NCBI GenBank assembly: GCA_041395105.1
Contig: JAWLBB010000002.1
Coordinates: 620,001-684,000, forward strand
Origin: Opitutaceae bacterium
GTDB taxonomy: Bacteria; Verrucomicrobiota; Verrucomicrobiia; Opitutales; Opitutaceae
Direction of reading: 5' to 3'
Length of the DNA: 64,000 nt
Under the pieces are notes generated by a model, which saw nothing but the letters and a program-made list of their open reading frames with translations, was not told where the DNA came from and did no database searches. Of this stretch, positions 60,399 to 64,000 are shown one piece after another. The position numbers were made by a program, and so were the translations under genes. The first letter of the stretch is position 1. Each line of letters starts with the position of its first letter.

Positions 60399-61394
60399 AT
60401 GCGCAAGCACCTGCCCTTCGCGTCTTTCCTTTTCGTTCTGATCGCCCTTTCGATCACCTTCATCGAGTTCATTTATCTGCCGCACGCCCGCCATCTGCCC
60501 CGCGAGTTCTATCTGATGGGATGGGTCGGCTATCCCGATACCCAAATCGATGACACCACGCTCAATTCGATCGGATTGACCGGTGATGTTCCCGAGCCAG
60601 TCAGACCCGTCGGAACCATCCGCGTGCTGACTCTCGGAGGATCCGCGATTTTCAACCGGCGTTTCACCGAACGGCTGAAGACATCCCTCCAGGAGCAATC
60701 AACCCGGACCTTCGAAGTCGTCGGAGCCGCCTACCGCGGACATACGACACGCAGCAGTGTCATCAAGGCGGCATTCCTGACGAAGAGATACCCGTTCGAC
60801 TTCATCCTGATCTACCACGCGATCAACGACACCTGGGCCAACAATGTGGCCCCGGATGATTTCCGGAGCGATTACAGCCACCTCGATGCCTGGTACCGGC
60901 GAAACTGGATCCTCGAGAACAGCATCCTCGCCCGTGATCTCTACAACTCCCGGCTCTACCGCAAGCCGGCGCGCCGGGAAGGGGAAAGCGCGTTCCGGTC
61001 CGCCGAAACCTTCCGGGCCAATCTGGAGATCCTCGTCCGCACCGCTATCGAACACGGCAGCATTCCCCTGCTCGTCACCTTCGCGACCTGTGTTCCGACC
61101 GACTACACCCTCGACCGGTTTCTCGCCGGAGAGGTTTCCTACAACAATCCCGAACGACACGACCCCCGGGCTATTGAAGAATGGGGGCCGAAGGACACTG
61201 TCCTGGAGGGTGTCAGACGGCACAACGCAATCACACGGGAAGTCGCGGCCGATCTTGACGTTCCTCTGCTCGACGCGTCGGCTATATTCGGAAGCAATCC
61301 ACTCGATTTCGGCGATGTCTGCCACTTCAGCGAGCCCGGAACCGACCGGTTTGCCGGACTGCTGGCCGGATTCCTCATCGAACAGACCGACTGA
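60399..61394 (+). CDS. Membrane-anchored SGNH-hydrolase-like protein
   Basis: A 331-residue protein with an N-terminal TM or uncleaved signal (FASFLFVLIALSITFIEFIY), then an SGNH fold. Block I is VLTLGGSAIF (Ser in GGS instead of GDS), the Asn block may be LIYHAINDTWANN, and block V is DVCHFSEPGTDRFA with the catalytic DxxH. The orientation puts the domain outside the inner membrane. SGNH proteins often acylate or deacylate glycans. Together with the carbamoyltransferase upstream, a role in decorating an envelope or secreted molecule is plausible; that is inference. Confidence 0.8.
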   Translation: MRKHLPFASFLFVLIALSITFIEFIYLPHARHLPREFYLMGWVGYPDTQIDDTTLNSIGLTGDVPEPVRPVGTIRVLTLGGSAIFNRRFTERLKTSLQEQSTRTFEVVGAAYRGHTTRSSVIKAAFLTKRYPFDFILIYHAINDTWANNVAPDDFRSDYSHLDAWYRRNWILENSILARDLYNSRLYRKPARREGESAFRSAETFRANLEILVRTAIEHGSIPLLVTFATCVPTDYTLDRFLAGEVSYNNPERHDPRAIEEWGPKDTVLEGVRRHNAITREVAADLDVPLLDASAIFGSNPLDFGDVCHFSEPGTDRFAGLLAGFLIEQTD

Positions 61395-61494
61395 ACCAAC
61401 CGATTCCAACATCGCAGGGCGCGACAACCCGACGCTCCCCTCCCGCTCGACCTTTTCCCGTCGACTCCGTCCCGGACTCAGTTTTCCTCCTCTC

Positions 61495-61950
61495 ATGGCT
61501 CAACTGAAAGGCATTGCAATTCGAACGGCCTCACGCGCCCCCATGGCTGAAACAGAATCGGCCCGGGTCACTCTTCAGGAAGGCGTCAGCAGCGATTTCC
61601 GCGGCCGACCCGGTCGTCGTCAGGTCACCGTCCTCAGCCAGGAAGCCTGGCAGGCCGCCTGCGCCGAGCTCGGCACCGGTCTCCCCTGGACGACCCGGCG
61701 GGCCAATCTCCTGGTGGAGGGACTCTCCTTCGGTGCCGATTCGGTGGGAACGATTCTTCAGATCGGAGACGCCCGACTCGAGATCACCGGCGAAACCGAT
61801 CCCTGCGAACGGATGACCGAGGCCCATGCGGGCCTGCGGGAAGCCCTCACCCCCGATTGGAGGGGCGGTGTCTGTTGCCGGGTGCTCGAAGCAGGGCGGA
61901 TCAGCGTGGGAGATCCTGTTTCGCTGCGCGATGGCGATCCCCGAGCCTGA
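61495..61950 (+). CDS. MOSC domain protein
   Basis: A 151-residue single MOSC-domain protein. MOSC domains bind molybdenum-cofactor sulfur in sulfurases and related proteins. It has DFRGRPGRRQVTVLSQEAW, TTRRANLLVEGLSF and IGDARLEITGETDPCERM, where the Cys is the usual sulfur-carrying position, then GGVCCRVLEAGRI. The ATG at 61495 starts the expected N-terminus; the longer open frame lies inside the SGNH gene. It may take part in molybdenum-enzyme maturation, but no molybdoenzyme is nearby. It is 9 bp before the K+ channel gene. Confidence 0.82.
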   Translation: MAQLKGIAIRTASRAPMAETESARVTLQEGVSSDFRGRPGRRQVTVLSQEAWQAACAELGTGLPWTTRRANLLVEGLSFGADSVGTILQIGDARLEITGETDPCERMTEAHAGLREALTPDWRGGVCCRVLEAGRISVGDPVSLRDGDPRA

Positions 61951-61959
61951 GCCACCGGC

Positions 61960-63666
61960 ATGAAATTCTTCGTCTCCCAGTTTTCCTACTTCCTCGCGGA
62001 CAAGGATGCCCAGCGCAACCTCAGGGCCCTGCGGACCTACCTCTTCTTCATGCTGGGGGTCATCTTCGTTTTCTCCGTCCTGTTTCACTTCATCATGCAC
62101 TACGCGGAGGGGCAGGAGCACTCGTGGTTGACCGGGCTCTACTGGACCCTGACCGTGATGAGCACCCTCGGTTTCGGCGATATCACCTTTCACAGTGATC
62201 TCGGTCGGTTGTTCAGCCTCCTTGTCCTGCTTTCCGGCATCATCCTGCTTCTCATCATGCTGCCGTTTGCCTTCATCCGCTACTTCTATGCCCCGTGGCT
62301 CGAGGCCCAACTCCACGCCCAGGCTCCACGAAAGGTACCCGCGGACTTCAGGGACCATGTCATCATCTGCCAGCGCGATTCGATCACGCCCGGGCTGACC
62401 CGAAGACTCACCTTCAACCGGATTCCCTTCGTCGTCCTCGAGCCCGACCCTACCGTAGCCGCCCGCCTGAACTCTCCCGACTTCCGGGTGGTTACCGGAG
62501 AGATCGACCACCGGGACACCTACGAGAACCTGCGGGTTGACTCCGCCCGCCTCGTCTTTGCCAATGCCGAGGACACGACCAACACCAACATCACGCTGAC
62601 CGTCCGCAGCGTCAGCCAGCAGGCTCCCATCCTCGCCCTGGCCGAGGAGGAGGCCTCCATCGACATCTTTGAACTCAGCGGTGCCAATGAAACGCTGCCG
62701 CTGAAGAGGCGACTCGGTGAGCAGCTCGCCTCACGGCTCAGTGTCGGAATCGGCACCGCGCATGTCGTCGGCTCATTCAAGGATCTCAAGATCGTTGAGT
62801 TCCTTGTCCACCACACTCCGCTGGCCGGAAAGACCCTCAAAGAAACCCGCCTCCGGCAGGAAACCGGGATCAATGTGGTGGCGGTCTGGCAACAGGGCCA
62901 GCTGATGCCCGTCGGTCCTGATCTGAAGCTGGAGAACACCATGGTGCCGGTCGCTGTCGGGACCCACGACCAGGTCGAGCGCCTCAACCAATTGCTGGGA
63001 TCGGCACCCAATCGACCTCAGAAACCCGTCATGGTGATCGGGATGGGCAAAGTGGGAATATCAACCGCCCACGCCCTCAAGAAACTCGGGATCCGCGTGC
63101 ACCTGGTCGAAAAGGACGAACGTCTCCGTCGTCAACTTGAAGGTCAGTTCGATCATGTCGTCTTTGGGGACGCCGCCGATCTTCAGATCCTCGAGAAAGC
63201 CGGTATCCACGACGTCGGGGCGGTCGCCCTCACCACCAACAGCGATGCGGTCAACATCCACCTCACCGTCTACTGCCGGCGCCTGCAACCCGACCTGAAC
63301 ATCGTCACCCGGGTGACGAAGGAGCGCAACGTCGAGGCGATCTACCGCGCCGGGGCGGACTTCGTGCAGAGCTATGCCTCTCTCGGTCGGGAGTTCATCA
63401 TGGCCCTGCTTCTCAATCGTGAACCGATCATGGTCGGGGAAGGCGCCGATTTCTTTTCAGTCGATGTCCCACCCCGTCTCGTCGGTTCGAGCCTGGCGGA
63501 CAGTCAGATCGGCGCCCAGACCGGATTGATCGTCATCGCGATCGAAACGGATTCCCAGACCCTGACCAATCCCCACCCGGCCACCCGACTGGAAAAGGAC
63601 GCCCGCCTCGTGATGCTCGGCACCAACGCCCAACGCAGCCGGTTCCTCGAGGCGTTTGAGAAATAG
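61960..63666 (+). CDS. RCK-gated potassium channel with two TrkA-N domains
   Basis: A 568-residue channel protein. Two TM helices at about residues 27-50 and 83-107 flank a pore loop with the filter TVMSTLGFGDITF. A first TrkA-N (RCK) domain starts HVIICQRDSITPGL (about 128) and a second starts VMVIGMGKVGISTAHAL (about 353); each is followed by a TrkA-C-like part. The nucleotide loop of the first is degenerate (CQRDSIT in place of GxGxxG), while the second keeps GMGKVG. Channels of this kind open on Ca2+ or nucleotide binding. The downstream end has two palindromes. Confidence 0.9.
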   Translation: MKFFVSQFSYFLADKDAQRNLRALRTYLFFMLGVIFVFSVLFHFIMHYAEGQEHSWLTGLYWTLTVMSTLGFGDITFHSDLGRLFSLLVLLSGIILLLIMLPFAFIRYFYAPWLEAQLHAQAPRKVPADFRDHVIICQRDSITPGLTRRLTFNRIPFVVLEPDPTVAARLNSPDFRVVTGEIDHRDTYENLRVDSARLVFANAEDTTNTNITLTVRSVSQQAPILALAEEEASIDIFELSGANETLPLKRRLGEQLASRLSVGIGTAHVVGSFKDLKIVEFLVHHTPLAGKTLKETRLRQETGINVVAVWQQGQLMPVGPDLKLENTMVPVAVGTHDQVERLNQLLGSAPNRPQKPVMVIGMGKVGISTAHALKKLGIRVHLVEKDERLRRQLEGQFDHVVFGDAADLQILEKAGIHDVGAVALTTNSDAVNIHLTVYCRRLQPDLNIVTRVTKERNVEAIYRAGADFVQSYASLGREFIMALLLNREPIMVGEGADFFSVDVPPRLVGSSLADSQIGAQTGLIVIAIETDSQTLTNPHPATRLEKDARLVMLGTNAQRSRFLEAFEK

Positions 63667-63752
63667 CAGGCAACCGGGCCGATCAATCCGGCCGCCGGAG
63701 CGGATGCGCAACCCGATGAAACAGTCCCGGGGACAACAGTTGATCGGGCGCC

Positions 63753-63822
63753 AAAACAAACCGTAGCATGGACGGGTTTGTTTTCCTGCTGAAAACAAAA
63801 CGTAGGATGCTACGTTTTGTTT
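63753..63822. repeat. Twin A/T-rich palindromes between convergent genes
   Basis: Palindrome 1: AAAACAAACC (63753-63762) and GGTTTGTTTT (63775-63784). Palindrome 2: AAACAAAACGTAG (63793-63805) and CTACGTTTTGTTT (63810-63822), a 13-bp perfect stem with a GATG loop. Both begin with nearly the same sequence (AACAAA-CGTAG-ATG), so one looks like a copy of the other. The A- and T-rich arms would allow termination on both strands. The 224-bp gap shows nothing else. Confidence 0.7.
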
Positions 63823-63890
63823 GGTTTGTCACGGACCCCAAAGGGGTCAACGTTCAGTTCTCAGTTTCCGGATTCAGGCGACTCCTTTCC

Positions 63891-64000
63891 CTAAATCGCG
63901 ATCGAGTCGTTCAGCTTCGGCAGGACCGCATCGATCCCGTAACGCTCCTTGATCTTCGCGGCGAGAGCGTGCCTCGGGTCTTCTTCTCCGTGGGTCAGGA
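63891..64000 (-). CDS. C-terminus of a beta-CASP metallo-beta-lactamase-fold hydrolase (cut by window edge)
   Basis: The last 36 codons of a gene that runs off the right edge; the stop is TAG at 63891-63893. The visible C-terminus reads LTHGEEDPRHALAAKIKERY, then GIDAVLPKLNDSIAI. This matches the RNA-specificity (beta-CASP/RMMBL) tail of metallo-beta-lactamase-fold RNases related to CPSF73/YSH1, which has the pattern HGE-AR-LA-KI--RYG--V--P. Start, length and active site lie outside the window, so the call rests on the tail only. Confidence 0.6.
   Translation of the reverse strand, partial: LTHGEEDPRHALAAKIKERYGIDAVLPKLNDSIAI

Noticed and set aside
1..64000. tRNA, rRNA, insertion sequences and prophage genes
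   Set aside because: I looked through the intergenic stretches and the gene calls and saw no cloverleaf-like segment, rRNA, transposase, integrase or phage gene.

Overview
The window is a GC-rich bacterial chromosome segment that is almost entirely coding. The gene content points to a Gram-negative member of the PVC group, most likely Verrucomicrobiota and probably Opitutae-like. The reasons are lipid A synthesis (lpxA), many lipoprotein signals, a DUF1573 protein beside a TIGR03790-type protein, a bacterial SLC12-like transporter, KamA, class I fumarase, a class II (B12-dependent) ribonucleotide reductase and several HDOD proteins. This placement is inference from family distributions; no rRNA or tRNA is present to test it, and I found no prophage, insertion sequence or CRISPR array.

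Layout. 1-10.3 kb: a truncated secreted EF-hand protein, a half-length asparaginase-like protein, pyroglutamyl peptidase, and a three-gene RND efflux operon with one lipoprotein adaptor and two different RND pumps. 10.3-15.3 kb: PduO-type cobalamin adenosyltransferase downstream of a pyruvate/oxaloacetate carboxyltransferase that lacks its biotin domain, then a nitrilase-family amidase, gamma carbonic anhydrase, and a Fur-CDF metal pair. 15.5-23.1 kb: SLC12-like transporter, lysine 2,3-aminomutase, carA, HPr, a block of four 124-bp palindromic tandem repeats, tatD and trxB. 23.3-29.7 kb: a cysteine-poor Fur-family regulator preceded by a perfect inverted repeat and followed by sufCBDT, then clpP and a DUF1573 protein.

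29.8-39.3 kb is mostly minus strand: a TIGR03790-type secreted protein, crcB with two DUF190 genes, a lipoprotein amidase, infC, an A-type Fe-S carrier, and the tight operon aroB - unknown gene - lpxA - pdxA - metallopeptidase. 39.5-55.7 kb holds YceI, a CrtI/PYROXD2-like oxidoreductase, a VOC protein, a secreted thioredoxin-like protein, nrdJ with a small downstream gene, an AraD1/GguC-type protein, and a peptide-type ABC transporter whose substrate-binding protein is fused to a permease. Two HDOD paralogues flank that transporter. After it come a small ribbon-helix-helix-like protein, a lipoprotein trypsin-like protease and a coiled-coil protein.

55.9-64 kb holds class I fumarase, a carbamoyltransferase - SxtJ - DUF5989 - SGNH cassette, a MOSC protein, a RCK-gated K+ channel, twin A/T-rich palindromes and the end of a beta-CASP metallo-hydrolase.

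Themes linking genes are B12 use (adenosyltransferase and NrdJ), Fe-S biogenesis (Suf, A-type carrier) with Fe-S clients (KamA, fumarase), envelope building (lpxA, amidase, RND, carbamoyltransferase cassette), and metal or ion homeostasis (Fur, CDF, CrcB, K+ channel). The best candidates for undescribed biology are the carbamoyltransferase cassette, the binding-protein/permease fusion, the RND pump with an inserted membrane module, and two families of structured intergenic repeats.
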